This document shows, in pieces, positions 23,547 through 32,903 of a DNA stretch of 64,000 nt (the stretch's first letter is position 1; the number at the start of each line of letters is the position of its first letter). The position numbers were made by a program, and so were the translations under genes. Source of the stretch: an uncultured Bacteroidales bacterium (lineage in GTDB: Bacteria > Bacteroidota > Bacteroidia > Bacteroidales > Bacteroidaceae); assembly GCA_902779165.1 (NCBI GenBank), contig CACZAN010000003.1, forward strand, positions 1-64,000, in the 5' to 3' direction. A model generated the notes under the pieces. That model ran no database searches. It saw only the letters and a program-made list of their open reading frames with translations, and was not told the origin of the DNA.

Positions 23547-24395
23547 TTATTTCTGGCACTTAGGAGACTTCACGCACATCTCGAGCAGACCCATTGCAGC
23601 CTCTTCCATGTTATTGTTCAGAGCCTCGACGCGGCTGAGGACGTAGTTGTAGAAGACCTGCAGCACAAGTGCTACGATGATACCGAAGATGGTGGTGATA
23701 AGAGCAACCTTCATACCTCCAGCAACGACGGTCGGGCTGATATCACCAGCACGTTCGATGTCATCGAATGCCTGCACCATACCGATCACAGTTCCGAGGA
23801 AGCCGAGTGACGGTGCCATGGCAATGAAGAGGGTAATCCAGGAGCAGTTCTCCTCGAGGTAAGCGCCCTGCACCTCAGCTTCGGTGTTGATGTTACGCTC
23901 AATGGTAGCGATGTCGTTCTGATCGGTGCTGTTCAGGCATACCATAGCTTTCTTAGATATCTGAGCCACGGGACCACGGGTGCCAGCGCAATAGTCGATA
24001 GCTTCCTGAAGCTTGCCAGCTTCAACCTTACCACGAAGGGTCTCAAGGAACTTGCGGGTATTGACCTGAGCAAGAGTGAGGTAGATGACGCGCTCGATGC
24101 AGAAAGCAAGACCGAGTACGAGAGCGATAGCAACGAGGCTCATGAAGCCAGCGTCACCTTCGATGAACTTTGTCTTCAGAGTCTTGTGCAGACCTTCTTC
24201 TTCCTCCACGGGAGCGACAGGCTCTTCTGCCACGGGAGCTTCAGCTTCCTCGGCTACGCTGTCAACGGCAGCGGAATCTACGACTTGCTCGGTAGCAGCA
24301 GCCTCGTCAGCCACTTCGTCCTGAGCCATCACTGAGGGTGTCATGCCAAATGTGCAGGCAGCCACCATTGCAACAATTGCAAAATACTTTTTCAT
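23547..24395 (-). CDS. exbB: MotA/TolQ/ExbB proton channel family protein
   Basis: ExbB forms the proton-conducting core that energises TonB. The 282-aa protein has an apparent signal peptide (1-24, ending VMA), then an unusual acidic Ala/Val/Glu/Pro-rich segment (about 25-68). Next come the first channel helix (about 82-105), the cytoplasmic domain, and two more helices. The latter include APSLGFLGTVIGMVQAF and GGMKVALITTIFGIIVAL, the conserved MotA/ExbB core. It is the first gene of the exbB-hyp-exbD-exbD operon, with its own promoter upstream. Confidence 0.93.
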   Translation of the reverse strand: MKKYFAIVAMVAACTFGMTPSVMAQDEVADEAAATEQVVDSAAVDSVAEEAEAPVAEEPVAPVEEEEGLHKTLKTKFIEGDAGFMSLVAIALVLGLAFCIERVIYLTLAQVNTRKFLETLRGKVEAGKLQEAIDYCAGTRGPVAQISKKAMVCLNSTDQNDIATIERNINTEAEVQGAYLEENCSWITLFIAMAPSLGFLGTVIGMVQAFDDIERAGDISPTVVAGGMKVALITTIFGIIVALVLQVFYNYVLSRVEALNNNMEEAAMGLLEMCVKSPKCQK

Positions 24396-24460
24396 TTTGT
24401 TTTTGGTTTAATGATGAATGATTTGTTATTTTATTGTTTATACTTCACGTAAAATCGCTA

Positions 24461-24468
24461 CAAAAATA
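24461..24468 (-). promoter_or_regulatory. Promoter -7 element of the exbB operon
   Basis: Minus-strand TATTTTTG matches TAnnTTTG, 66 bases upstream of the exbB ATG. No clear -33 TTTG was found at the expected distance. Confidence 0.35.
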
Positions 24469-24556
24469 TCCTTTTTTTTGCTTATTTTCGCCATTTTCTG
24501 CAAAAAAGTTTACTTCGGAGGGTGATTTTCCTGCTTTTTTATGCATTAATGGCCAT

Positions 24557-25354
24557 TTAACGCGCTTTCGGGAACGTTTTAAGTGCATTTTTAGTGGTTT
24601 TTTCCGCGACTTCACACTCTTCGCACGAATAAATTTCAGCGAGCTTGCGAATGACCTCCAAAAGATAGCTTGTTTCGTTGCGTTTTCCGCGGTATGGAAC
24701 GGGTGCGAGATAAGGAGAATCGGTCTCAAGAACGATACGATCCAGAGGTACCACTTCGCGGAGCACTTCGGGCAAGGGACTCTTCTTGTAGGTCACCACT
24801 CCGCCAATGCCGAGCATGAAACCATCGAAGCTCAACAACTCTTCCGCCTCCTCGGCCGTACCTCCGAAGCAGTGGAAGACACCTGAAAGATGCCGATTAG
24901 AGATCTGACGAGTGGACGATTTCATTATCTCGACCATTTCCTCGTGCGCATCGCGCGTGTGTATCATTAAAGGTAGGTCATACTTGATAGCCCAATCGAC
25001 CTGAATGGCGAAGGCTTTCTGCTGCTCTTCATACCTGGAGCGGTCCCAATAGTAGTCCAGTCCCACCTCACCGATAGCAATGAAAGGATGGGACGATGCT
25101 TGCAGCAAACGTTCCATCAGCATAAGTATCGTCCTCCACGAATCGGTGATATCCTCCGGATGCAGCCCTATCATGGGATAGAGCCTATCGGGATATTTGC
25201 TCATCAACTTCAGCATGGGAAGCACCGTCTCCTCATTGATATTCGGCAGGAAGATTTTTGAAGCGCCGGACGCAAAGGCACGCTGCAACACCTCGTCGAT
25301 ATCATCGACGAACTGCTCATCGTAAAGGTGACTATGAGTGTCAATGAAATCCAT
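24557..25354 (-). CDS. TatD family hydrolase
   Basis: A 265-aa metal-dependent TIM-barrel nuclease of the TatD family (3'-5' DNA/RNA exonuclease activity in characterised members). Metal-site motifs are all present: the HSH pair (His7, His9) in FIDTHSHLYD, the Glu in GEVGLDYYWD, MIHTRDAHEE, VFHCFGG and ETDSPYLAPVPYRG. Length is standard. It starts only 9 bases after the prenyl synthase ends, so the two are co-transcribed. Confidence 0.93.
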   Translation of the reverse strand: MDFIDTHSHLYDEQFVDDIDEVLQRAFASGASKIFLPNINEETVLPMLKLMSKYPDRLYPMIGLHPEDITDSWRTILMLMERLLQASSHPFIAIGEVGLDYYWDRSRYEEQQKAFAIQVDWAIKYDLPLMIHTRDAHEEMVEIMKSSTRQISNRHLSGVFHCFGGTAEEAEELLSFDGFMLGIGGVVTYKKSPLPEVLREVVPLDRIVLETDSPYLAPVPYRGKRNETSYLLEVIRKLAEIYSCEECEVAEKTTKNALKTFPKAR

Positions 25355-25363
25355 TCCAACTTT

Positions 25364-26335
25364 TCAGTTCTTCCTGCCAAGGAGGGAAAGGGCCAGGGAG
25401 CGTAGGTTCTCTTTGCGTTCCGAGGGCAACGCCACCTCGTCCAGACAGGCGAGGGCAGCCTCGAAATAATAGTGAATTTTGGCTTCAGCCAGCTGGCGTA
25501 CACCTATCTGATTATACAGTTCTGTGACGGCAGCAATCTTCTTTTCGGGTTCCGTCGCCGTGGCAAGCCAGTAGTCCAAAGCCTTCCGCTGCTCGCTATC
25601 GGCCAGGCGGAGTGCATTGATAAGCATAAAGGTCTTCTTACCTTCGAGGATGTCGCCACCGATTTTCTTGCCAAAGGTCTTGAAGTCACCATAGACATCC
25701 AGCAAGTCATCCTGCAACTGGAAGGCCAGTCCCAGCTGCTCGCCAAAGTGATAGAGTCGATTGGCATCGGCCGCGGGAGCATCGGCCTGCAGGGCTCCTA
25801 ACTTCAGGGCGCAGGCCAATAGAACAGAGGTTTTCAGGCGAATCATCTCGATGTATTCTTCCTCGCGGACGTCATCGCGGGTCTCGAACTCAAGGTCCAT
25901 CTGTTGTCCTTCACCTATCTCGAGGGCCGTCTCGGTGAAGAGGTCCATCACGGCTTTCAGGTGTCGGGGTGCCGTCTCGGCCATCAGTCTATAGGCCAGT
26001 ACAAGCATGGCATCACCGCTGAGGATTGCCGCATTCTCATTCCACACCTTATGCACCGTGGGTTTGCCCCGACGCACGTCGGCACGATCCATCACGTCGT
26101 CGTGAAGCAGGGTGTAGTTGTGGTAAGTCTCCAAACCAAGAGCTGTGGACAGGGCGCTATCAGTATCGTCGTGATAGAGCTCATAAGCCATCAGCAGCAG
26201 TACGGGACGAATGCGTTTCCCGCCCAAAGAGAGCACGTATTTGATGGGTTCATAGAGGCTGGCGGGTTGTCTGTCAAGAGGCATAGATGCCAAAGCGCGG
26301 TTGAAATATTCGAGTGTTTCTGCAGAAGTTCTCAT
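25364..26335 (-). CDS. Polyprenyl synthetase (short-chain trans-prenyltransferase)
   Basis: A 323-aa class I trans-isoprenyl diphosphate synthase condensing isopentenyl diphosphate with allylic diphosphates. Both aspartate-rich motifs are visible: DDVMD followed by RADVRRG, and the second motif QLQDDLLDVYGD. GGKRIRPVL is the IPP-binding region. The fifth residue before the first motif is Tyr (NYTLLHDD), as in farnesyl/geranylgeranyl synthases, so a C15-C20 product is inferred. IspH is encoded 3 kb away. It shares an operon with tatD. Confidence 0.9.
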   Translation of the reverse strand: MRTSAETLEYFNRALASMPLDRQPASLYEPIKYVLSLGGKRIRPVLLLMAYELYHDDTDSALSTALGLETYHNYTLLHDDVMDRADVRRGKPTVHKVWNENAAILSGDAMLVLAYRLMAETAPRHLKAVMDLFTETALEIGEGQQMDLEFETRDDVREEEYIEMIRLKTSVLLACALKLGALQADAPAADANRLYHFGEQLGLAFQLQDDLLDVYGDFKTFGKKIGGDILEGKKTFMLINALRLADSEQRKALDYWLATATEPEKKIAAVTELYNQIGVRQLAEAKIHYYFEAALACLDEVALPSERKENLRSLALSLLGRKN

Positions 26336-26356
26336 AGGACGTTTCTTTGAACTAAA

Positions 26357-26385
26357 AGAGGCTGCACTTGGTCGGCGCAGCCTCT
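26357..26385 (-). terminator. Terminator after tonB
   Basis: Perfect 9-bp stem (26377-26385 with 26357-26365 on the minus strand) with an 11-base loop, followed in that direction by TTTTAGTT. It ends only 22 bases upstream of the prenyl synthase ATG, so it separates tonB from that operon or attenuates it. Confidence 0.7.
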
Positions 26386-26434
26386 AAAAGATAGATTCCC
26401 TATATATAATATATAATAAGGTGTAATCTAATGG

Positions 26435-27151
26435 TTATTGCAGTTTGAACATCACGGGCAGACGGAAGCGTGAACGAACGGGCTTGTTACCCTGTCTTGC
26501 GGGCTTCCAGCGCGGCATCATTTTTACGACGCGCTCAGCCTCTTTTGACAGTGATGCATCTGGCGAGCGAACGACCTCAACATCTACGATGGAACCATCC
26601 TTATTCACAACGAACTGCACGAAGACACGACCCTGAATGCCTTGTTCCTGAGCGATGGCGGGATATTTGATGTGACTATATAGCCAGTCATAGCAAGCCT
26701 GATCGCCACCAGGGAACTGGGCATTCTCTTCTACAACTTCATAGATATTGTCGTCGTCAGCTTCCTCACGCACGGGACCCATCACAGGAGCAGCTACAAC
26801 AGCCGTGGGGGCGCCGTCGCCCGTCACGGTGGAGATGGCCTGGTTCACTTCCTCAGAGGTCTGCACCTCTTCTTCCTGCAGCTCGGTCTCGTCGTCCACG
26901 ATGTTCAGGATCTCGGCGACCTTCGGTGCGGCAGCTGGGGGAGGAGCCATCTGCTCCTTTTGGGTGGTGATAGGAATCATGTCCTCTTCGAAATTGCTTT
27001 CGTAGATGGGTTCCAGTTCCTCGTACTTAATGTCACGTGTCGTGTACTCGAAAGCCACGAACATCAGCGCAAGCACCATCACGTAGCCCAAAAGGAGGCT
27101 CGTACCGCGTTGGTTGCGCAACTCTTCGGTCATAGATTTAACTTCTTCCAT
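26435..27151 (-). CDS. tonB: Energy transducer TonB
   Basis: A 238-aa TonB that transmits proton-motive force from ExbB/ExbD to outer-membrane receptors. A short cytoplasmic N-terminus is followed by the signal-anchor helix (about 19-37, LLLGYVMVLALMFVAFEYT), a periplasmic linker with QMAPPPAAAPKV and acidic stretches, and a C-terminal TonB domain (about 145-238). That domain contains FPGGDQACYDWLYSHIKYP, GRVFVQFVVNKDGSI and PRWKPARQG. It has its own promoter in the divergent gap with porQ and a terminator after it. Confidence 0.94.
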   Translation of the reverse strand: MEEVKSMTEELRNQRGTSLLLGYVMVLALMFVAFEYTTRDIKYEELEPIYESNFEEDMIPITTQKEQMAPPPAAAPKVAEILNIVDDETELQEEEVQTSEEVNQAISTVTGDGAPTAVVAAPVMGPVREEADDDNIYEVVEENAQFPGGDQACYDWLYSHIKYPAIAQEQGIQGRVFVQFVVNKDGSIVDVEVVRSPDASLSKEAERVVKMMPRWKPARQGNKPVRSRFRLPVMFKLQ

Positions 27152-27215
27152 GATTTTTATCTAGTTTTTATTATTATTCGGGGGGTCAAAGGCCTTTTTC
27201 TGCGCCTTAACGCGA

Positions 27216-27223
27216 CAAAAGTA
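27216..27223 (-). promoter_or_regulatory. Promoter -7 element of tonB
   Basis: Minus-strand TACTTTTG, 64 bases upstream of the tonB ATG, matching TAnnTTTG. The rest of the divergent tonB/porQ gap shows poly-T tracts only. Confidence 0.45.
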
Positions 27224-27324
27224 ACACTTTTTTTTCAGATGTGCTTTTCTTTTGGCTCTTTTTTTTCATTCCGAGGCCTTTTTTTATAAAAAAATACCCT
27301 CTTACACCCCAAAACCGACATTTC

Positions 27325-27358
27325 TTGCGTTATATTATTGAAATTATCGTTACCTTTG
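27325..27358 (+). promoter_or_regulatory. Promoter of porQ-cmk-ispH
   Basis: TTG (27325-27327), a 23-base spacer, then TACCTTTG (27351-27358), a full match to the -7 consensus. The porQ ATG is 16 bases downstream. Confidence 0.6.
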
Positions 27359-27374
27359 CACGCGAAAAGTGACA

Positions 27375-28364
27375 ATGAAACAAAAAAATTTCATCATAAC
27401 GATGGCAGTAGTGCTTTTTGGAGTACTACAGGCGGGTGCCCAGAGTGCCGGCACTTCAGTTTTTGATTTCCTCAGTCTGCCCACTTCTGCCCACTCCATG
27501 GCGTTAGGCGGACAGAACGTATCCCTCATTGACGATGATGCCTGCCTATTGTTCCAAAACCCCGCGCTGATGTCTGATTCCAACGACCCGTCTATCGCGC
27601 TAAGTTTCCTTACCTATATGCGCGGCAGCAAGGCAGGGTCGGCCTCGTGGACTATGGGGCACGGAGAACGCGGCACATGGGGCGTCGGCGCACAGTTTGT
27701 CAGTTATGGTTCCATGAAGGAAACGACCGTAGAAGGCATCGAGATGGGAAACTTCTCCGCCTTGGATATGGCCATCACTGGAGGCTATTCCTACACGTTG
27801 ACCGAGCACCTCGCTGGCGGCGCTACGGGAAAGTTCATCTATTCTAACTATGGCGGATACTCTTCTGTAGCGCTGGCCGTTGACTTGGGATTGAACTTAT
27901 ATTACGAAGATGCAGATTTCTCATTGTCAGCCGTAGCGGCAAACCTTGGCGGGCAGGTGAAGGCATTCGGCGACAAGCACGAGAAGCTGCCCTATGACCT
28001 GCGATTAGGTCTCACCAAACGCCTGGCCAATGCTCCCATACGTTTTTCCGTCACCATGGTGGACCTCACACGTTGGTGTGCCAGGGACTACTACAGCACC
28101 GACGGCGACCCCAAAGCAGGCCGCATTCTCCTGAATCACTTCGTGCTGGGCATTGATGTGATACCTATCAAGCAGCTTTACATTTCTGCAGGCTACAATT
28201 TCCGACGCGCCTACGAGATGAAGGCGGCAGGTGGCAGCCACGCCGCAGGGCTTTCTTTCGGCGCAGGTTTGAATATCAAGAAGTTCCATTTGGGCCTTGC
28301 TTACGCCAAATACCACCTCTCCTCCCCCAGCTTTATGGTTACGGCCCAATACGATCTGAAATAA
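27375..28364 (+). CDS. porQ: Type IX secretion system protein PorQ
   Basis: A 329-aa outer-membrane beta-barrel protein of the PorV/PorQ (FadL-like) group, needed for protein export or attachment by the type IX system in Bacteroidetes. It has a signal peptide (about 1-22, ending AGA) and the opening motif FDFLSLPTSAHSMALGG, with LFQNPALM, as in PorQ. Repeated amphipathic strands follow, ending in a C-terminal aromatic/hydrophobic strand (MVTAQYDLK). The ATG at 27375 is used over a GTG two codons earlier. It is followed closely by cmk and ispH, a conserved Bacteroidales order. Confidence 0.88.
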   Translation: MKQKNFIITMAVVLFGVLQAGAQSAGTSVFDFLSLPTSAHSMALGGQNVSLIDDDACLLFQNPALMSDSNDPSIALSFLTYMRGSKAGSASWTMGHGERGTWGVGAQFVSYGSMKETTVEGIEMGNFSALDMAITGGYSYTLTEHLAGGATGKFIYSNYGGYSSVALAVDLGLNLYYEDADFSLSAVAANLGGQVKAFGDKHEKLPYDLRLGLTKRLANAPIRFSVTMVDLTRWCARDYYSTDGDPKAGRILLNHFVLGIDVIPIKQLYISAGYNFRRAYEMKAAGGSHAAGLSFGAGLNIKKFHLGLAYAKYHLSSPSFMVTAQYDLK

Positions 28365-28397
28365 GAGAAAAAGAATAGAATAATAAATATAATAATA

Positions 28398-29099
28398 ATG
28401 AAAAAAATAACCATCGCTATTGACGGACACAGTTCCTGCGGAAAAAGTACGATGGCCAAGGATCTCGCCCGCGAAATTGGCTATATCTACATCGACAGCG
28501 GAGCCATGTACCGCTGCTGCACCCTCTTCTGTCTCCAACAGGGTCTTATCAGCCCCGACGGTACTATCGACACAGCTGAATTCGAGCGCCGTATGCCCGA
28601 GATACATGTAAGTTTCCGCCTCAATCCCGAGACTGGACGCCCTGATACCTATTTAAATAACGTGTGCGTGGAGCGCGAAATACGCACGATGGAAGTGTCC
28701 TCTTTTGTAAGTCCCGTCGCCGCCCTCCCCTTTGTACGCGCCGCTATGACCGCACAACAGCAAGAGATGGGCCGAGAGGGAGGCATTGTGATGGATGGCC
28801 GCGATATTGGCACCGCAGTATTCCCTAACGCTGAGATGAAGGTCTTCGTCACCGCCTCGGATGAGATCCGTGCCCAGCGCCGCTACGACGAGCTCATCGC
28901 CAAAGGCGAGCAGGCTGTCTTTCAGCAGGTCTTGGAGAACCTGCGCGAACGGGACCGCATTGACTCCACCCGCGCTGTAGCTCCCCTGCGCCAGGCCGAC
29001 GATGCTTTGGTTCTCGATAACAGCCATCTCACTATCCCCGAGCAGAAACAATGGCTCCTTGACCGTTTTATAGAGAGAACCCACCCACAAACACCATAA
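28398..29099 (+). CDS. cmk: (d)CMP kinase (cytidylate kinase)
   Basis: Cmk phosphorylates CMP and dCMP with ATP in pyrimidine nucleotide metabolism. The 233-aa protein has the P-loop GHSSCGKST at residues 10-18, YIDSGAMYR, the [14 protein letters not shown] lid-proximal segment, [13 protein letters not shown] and the C-terminal [13 protein letters not shown] motif. Length is typical. It lies 33 bases after porQ and 56 bases before ispH; the latter gap is a CCATAAGGCCTTTAGG-type repetitive leader. Confidence 0.96.
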   Translation: MKKITIAIDGHSSCGKSTMAKDLAREIGYIYIDSGAMYRCCTLFCLQQGLISPDGTIDTAEFERRMPEIHVSFRLNPETGRPDTYLNNVCVEREIRTMEVSSFVSPVAALPFVRAAMTAQQQEMGREGGIVMDGRDIGTAVFPNAEMKVFVTASDEIRAQRRYDELIAKGEQAVFQQVLENLRERDRIDSTRAVAPLRQADDALVLDNSHLTIPEQKQWLLDRFIERTHPQTP

Positions 29100-29155
29100 G
29101 GCCATAAGGCCTTTAGGTCTCATTAGTCCTATCATCCCCATTAACCCTGCCCCCT

Positions 29156-30037
29156 ATGACCATCGAAATTGACACCGGTTCCGGCTTCTGCTTCGGTGTG
29201 ACGCGCGCTATCGGCAAAGCCGAAGAGGAGCTGCAGCATGGAAAGCCCCTCTATTGTCTCGGCGACATTGTTCACAACGGTCGCGAGGTGGAACGTCTGC
29301 GACAACTCGGTCTCGTCACCATCGACCACGAACGTTTTCAGACATTGCACGATGCTAATGTTCTGCTGCGTGCCCATGGTGAACCACCCGCCACCTACCA
29401 CCAGGCCATTGCCAACCACATCAATCTCATCGATGCCACCTGTCCCGTCGTGCTCCACCTGCAAGAGCGCATCCGCCGCGAGTACGAATCAGACCCGGAA
29501 CATCGTCGACAGATTGTCATCTTCGGCAAACCTGGCCACGCAGAAGTACTTGGCCTCGTAGGACAGACCAGCGGCACGGCAATTGTCATCGAAGGACTGG
29601 ATGATGCAGCCAGGCTGGACTTCTCCCGCGATATCTGTCTCTACAGTCAGACAACCAAACCACTTGACGTCTTTCGTAACATAGTAGAATACATACAGCA
29701 ACACATCGCCCCCACAGCAACCTTTACATTTGCCGACACCATCTGCCGACAGGTGGCCAACCGTATGCCCCATATTCGCGACTTCGCAGCCCACCACGAT
29801 ATCGTTCTTTTCGTCTGCGGTCGCAAGAGCAGCAACGGGCGAGTACTTTTTGGCGAGTGTCAGCGTGTTAACCCGAACTCATACATGATTGACGATCCCT
29901 CTGAAATCGAGGAACGTTTTTTTGCCACTAAAGCGCAAAGTGCTACGCTCTCCATAGGCATTTGCGGAGCCACCTCCACCCCGAAATGGCTGATGGAGCA
30001 GTGCCGAGACCATGTGAAACAATTGTTGAGCCTATAA
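29156..30037 (+). CDS. ispH: 4-hydroxy-3-methylbut-2-enyl diphosphate reductase IspH
   Basis: The last enzyme of the MEP isoprenoid pathway, a [4Fe-4S] protein reducing HMBPP to IPP and DMAPP. The 293-aa protein keeps all three cluster cysteines at the classic positions, Cys12 (GFCFGV), Cys96 (DATCPVV) and Cys197 (DTICRQV). It also has the family motifs LGDIVHNGREV, RAHGEPP and GKPGHAEVLG. A prenyl synthase lies on the opposite strand nearby. Confidence 0.97.
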   Translation: MTIEIDTGSGFCFGVTRAIGKAEEELQHGKPLYCLGDIVHNGREVERLRQLGLVTIDHERFQTLHDANVLLRAHGEPPATYHQAIANHINLIDATCPVVLHLQERIRREYESDPEHRRQIVIFGKPGHAEVLGLVGQTSGTAIVIEGLDDAARLDFSRDICLYSQTTKPLDVFRNIVEYIQQHIAPTATFTFADTICRQVANRMPHIRDFAAHHDIVLFVCGRKSSNGRVLFGECQRVNPNSYMIDDPSEIEERFFATKAQSATLSIGICGATSTPKWLMEQCRDHVKQLLSL

Positions 30038-30061
30038 CCCCATTGCTCCACGAATACAACA

Positions 30062-32623
30062 ATGAAACATACACAAAGCCTCATACTCCTCTTCATTCTC
30101 AACCTCCTACCCTCCCCCGCCCTCGGTGGCGAATTCAACCATTTGTCCACCGAAACGGATCCCGACCCTGCCGACTCTCTCCGCACCACCGATATTGAAG
30201 AAATCGTGGTGGCTGCAACGCCAAAAGAAGGACAAAGGTTGCGACAACAGGCACTGGCATCCACCTCTTTTGCCCAGCGCGAGATGCAAACGCGAGTCAT
30301 CCAAGGTATGAAAGACCTCTCCACACAAGTACCTAACCTTTTCATTCCCAACTACGGTTCACACCTCACCACCAGCGTATACATTCGTGGCGTAGGTTCT
30401 CGTATGGGAACACCAGCCGTAGCGCTTTATGTGGATGGTGTACCTCAAATTTCATCTGCCAGCTATGACTTTAACCTCGCAGGTGTAGATCGCATTGACG
30501 TGCTACGAGGACCACAGGGCACCCTCTATGGCCGGGGTTCTATGGGCGGAGTCATTCGTGTATTTACCAAAAATCCTTTTCGCTATCAGGGAACTGAGAT
30601 CGACCTTGATGCCAGCCATGTCGCACGCGGAATCTTCACCTCCCAGGGAGGACGCGGACGGGGTCGCCTGGCCCTAACCCATTACCACCGCGTCAGCGAT
30701 CGCTTCGCTTTCAGCGCCCACCTTTTTGGAGACCTCGACGGCGGATATTTCCGCAATGCAGGACGGGATAATGAACTAATAGACGACCAAAAAGATGGCG
30801 GTGCCCGCATGCGGTTCGTGATACGTCCCAATCAGAGCCTGGAATTGGATGTCACGGCTTCACAGGAGTGGCTGAAACAGGGTGGTTACCCGTATGAATA
30901 CCGCGGCACAGTGGGCAACCCCACGACACCGGAGCCTTCCACTCAAGTAGGAGAGATTGCCTACAACAGCCGCAGCGCTTACCGACGAAGTCTGACGAAT
31001 GTAGGTCTTACTGTCAACAAACGCTGGCAGCGTGTGGAGCTGACAAGCGTTACTGGATTCCAGCATCTCGACGACCGTATGGACCTCGATCAAGACTTCA
31101 CTACCACCCATCTCTATACCCTCATGCAGCACCAGAACGTCAACAACCTTTCTGAGGAGTTGATTATCAAGAAACGAGATTACAATCATCTTAGAACTGC
31201 AAAGTGTCAAAACGCCAAATACAATTGGCTTTTCGGAGCCAGCATGTTTCAGGTTTGGAATAGCACCGACGGGCCTGTGACCTTCCATTCCGACGGCCTC
31301 GCCTGGCTCAACGGCCTCATCAACCAACAAGCTAACTCCCACCTGCCAACGATCACCAGCCATGATGATGCCGGCAACGAGCAGTATAAGATGAATTTTA
31401 TCTTCAACAATCTTATTAAAGGTTCAGAGTTAGGCTTTCCAGGAACCTACAAGACCCCCTCTACCAATGCAGCACTCTTCCACCAAAGCACCTTCGAGAA
31501 CCTGCTCGGAGTGCAGGGGCTGACACTGACGGCTGGACTACGAGCGGACTACGAACACTTCCATTTGGACTATGACGCCTCCTACACATTTACCCAAAGC
31601 TACGGCCTTGGCGGACGCCTTACCTACCCAGACGGTTCCGTACGCGATGGGATGGTGCTGGTGCCGGAGAATGATTATCTAGTCATCGACGGAGTGAATG
31701 GCAATCTGAATAAAAACTACCTCCAGATTCTGCCGAAGGTAACTTTACTCTATGGCTTCAACGACCTGCGCTCCAATGTCTACGCCACTGTTTCTCGTGG
31801 TCATCGTCCCGGCGGCTACAACATACAACTCTTCAGCGAAATTCTGCAAAGCCGTATGCAGACCGCCATCATGAAGAATGTGGCCAATGCCACTGTACCT
31901 GTCGTAGACGCCGTTCCTATGATACCTGCCGACGTGAAGCAAAACGTGCGTTCGATGCTGATTTCTATGGGTACAGAACAGCCCATGGACATCCAAGCCA
32001 AGACGTGGTATGCCCCCGAGACTTCGTGGAATTTCGAGGTAGGAACTCATCAGACACTCTTGGAAGGTCGCCTGCAGGCCGATGCCGCACTATTCTGGAT
32101 GGAGACGCGCAACCAGCAGGTCTCCAAGATGACAGAAGGGGGACTCGGTCGTGTCACTGTTAACTCTGGACGCAGCCGAAGCCTCGGGGCCGAAGTGAGT
32201 CTGCGCGCACAGATTACGGATGGTCTTTCGGCATACACCTCTTATGGTTATACCCATGCGAGGTTCCGCAATGGTGACGATGGCGAGACTTTCGTACCCT
32301 TCATCCCGCGCAACACCCTCACAGCTGGTCTGACACAACGCTGGGCCCTCCGCCGCGGATGGTTAGACGCCATCAGTCTCCACGCTGACTATCAAGGATG
32401 CGGACGCGTCTTTTGGACAGAGAGCAACAACGTCTGGCAAAATTGGGCTGGACAGGCAGGACTTAGCCTCAGCCTTCACAAGGGCGCTTCGGAGCTGGCC
32501 TTCTACACCCGAGGCCTCGCCCTCCAGCGCTACCAGACCTTTTACTTTGAGACCATGCAGCGTGCCTTCGCCCAATATACTCGCCCCGCCGAGATAGGGC
32601 TCCGACTGCACATTGCCTTCTGA
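30062..32623 (+). CDS. TonB-dependent receptor
   Basis: An 853-aa outer-membrane receptor with a signal peptide (1-23), a TonB-box-like IEEIVVAATP near residue 40, a plug domain (about 50-165, with VYIRGVGSRMGTPAVALYVDG, then VDRIDVLRGPQGTLYGRG) and a 22-strand barrel ending in phenylalanine. It lacks the CarboxypepD-like N-terminal domain and the size of SusC proteins. No SusD gene follows, so it is more like siderophore/cofactor receptors than a glycan importer. The substrate is unknown. It starts 24 bases after ispH. Confidence 0.93.
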   Translation: MKHTQSLILLFILNLLPSPALGGEFNHLSTETDPDPADSLRTTDIEEIVVAATPKEGQRLRQQALASTSFAQREMQTRVIQGMKDLSTQVPNLFIPNYGSHLTTSVYIRGVGSRMGTPAVALYVDGVPQISSASYDFNLAGVDRIDVLRGPQGTLYGRGSMGGVIRVFTKNPFRYQGTEIDLDASHVARGIFTSQGGRGRGRLALTHYHRVSDRFAFSAHLFGDLDGGYFRNAGRDNELIDDQKDGGARMRFVIRPNQSLELDVTASQEWLKQGGYPYEYRGTVGNPTTPEPSTQVGEIAYNSRSAYRRSLTNVGLTVNKRWQRVELTSVTGFQHLDDRMDLDQDFTTTHLYTLMQHQNVNNLSEELIIKKRDYNHLRTAKCQNAKYNWLFGASMFQVWNSTDGPVTFHSDGLAWLNGLINQQANSHLPTITSHDDAGNEQYKMNFIFNNLIKGSELGFPGTYKTPSTNAALFHQSTFENLLGVQGLTLTAGLRADYEHFHLDYDASYTFTQSYGLGGRLTYPDGSVRDGMVLVPENDYLVIDGVNGNLNKNYLQILPKVTLLYGFNDLRSNVYATVSRGHRPGGYNIQLFSEILQSRMQTAIMKNVANATVPVVDAVPMIPADVKQNVRSMLISMGTEQPMDIQAKTWYAPETSWNFEVGTHQTLLEGRLQADAALFWMETRNQQVSKMTEGGLGRVTVNSGRSRSLGAEVSLRAQITDGLSAYTSYGYTHARFRNGDDGETFVPFIPRNTLTAGLTQRWALRRGWLDAISLHADYQGCGRVFWTESNNVWQNWAGQAGLSLSLHKGASELAFYTRGLALQRYQTFYFETMQRAFAQYTRPAEIGLRLHIAF

Positions 32624-32903
32624 CTTATTTCCAGCATTTGTAAACTTCATTAAAACCGATGTGGGCCTACATTCATCAACAGGAATGATTCCTATCATAA
32701 TTAGAAGTTTAGTTCTGTTGTTTTCGGCACAAAAGTAGCTTTATTATCCTATTGTGCACAAAAATTCCAAGAAAAGAAGGAAAACATCTCATAAGAAGAG
32801 GATGGTCTGAGAATTTTTGTGTATATTTGCGGCCGAAATAGCAAATAATGAACGTTCCAATAAAAAGAAGAGCAACGATTATCGTTTTTATGCCTACTCA
32901 ATT
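32624..32903. promoter_or_regulatory. Intergenic region with carboxylesterase promoter and an opposing -7 box
   Basis: The plus-strand TATATTTG at 32822-32829, 74 bases before the esterase ATG, is a good -7 match and probably drives the esterase/GH10 genes. A minus-strand TACTTTTG (32738-32731) points back toward the receptor gene, where no minus-strand gene exists. The remainder is AT-rich without ORF. Confidence 0.5.
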
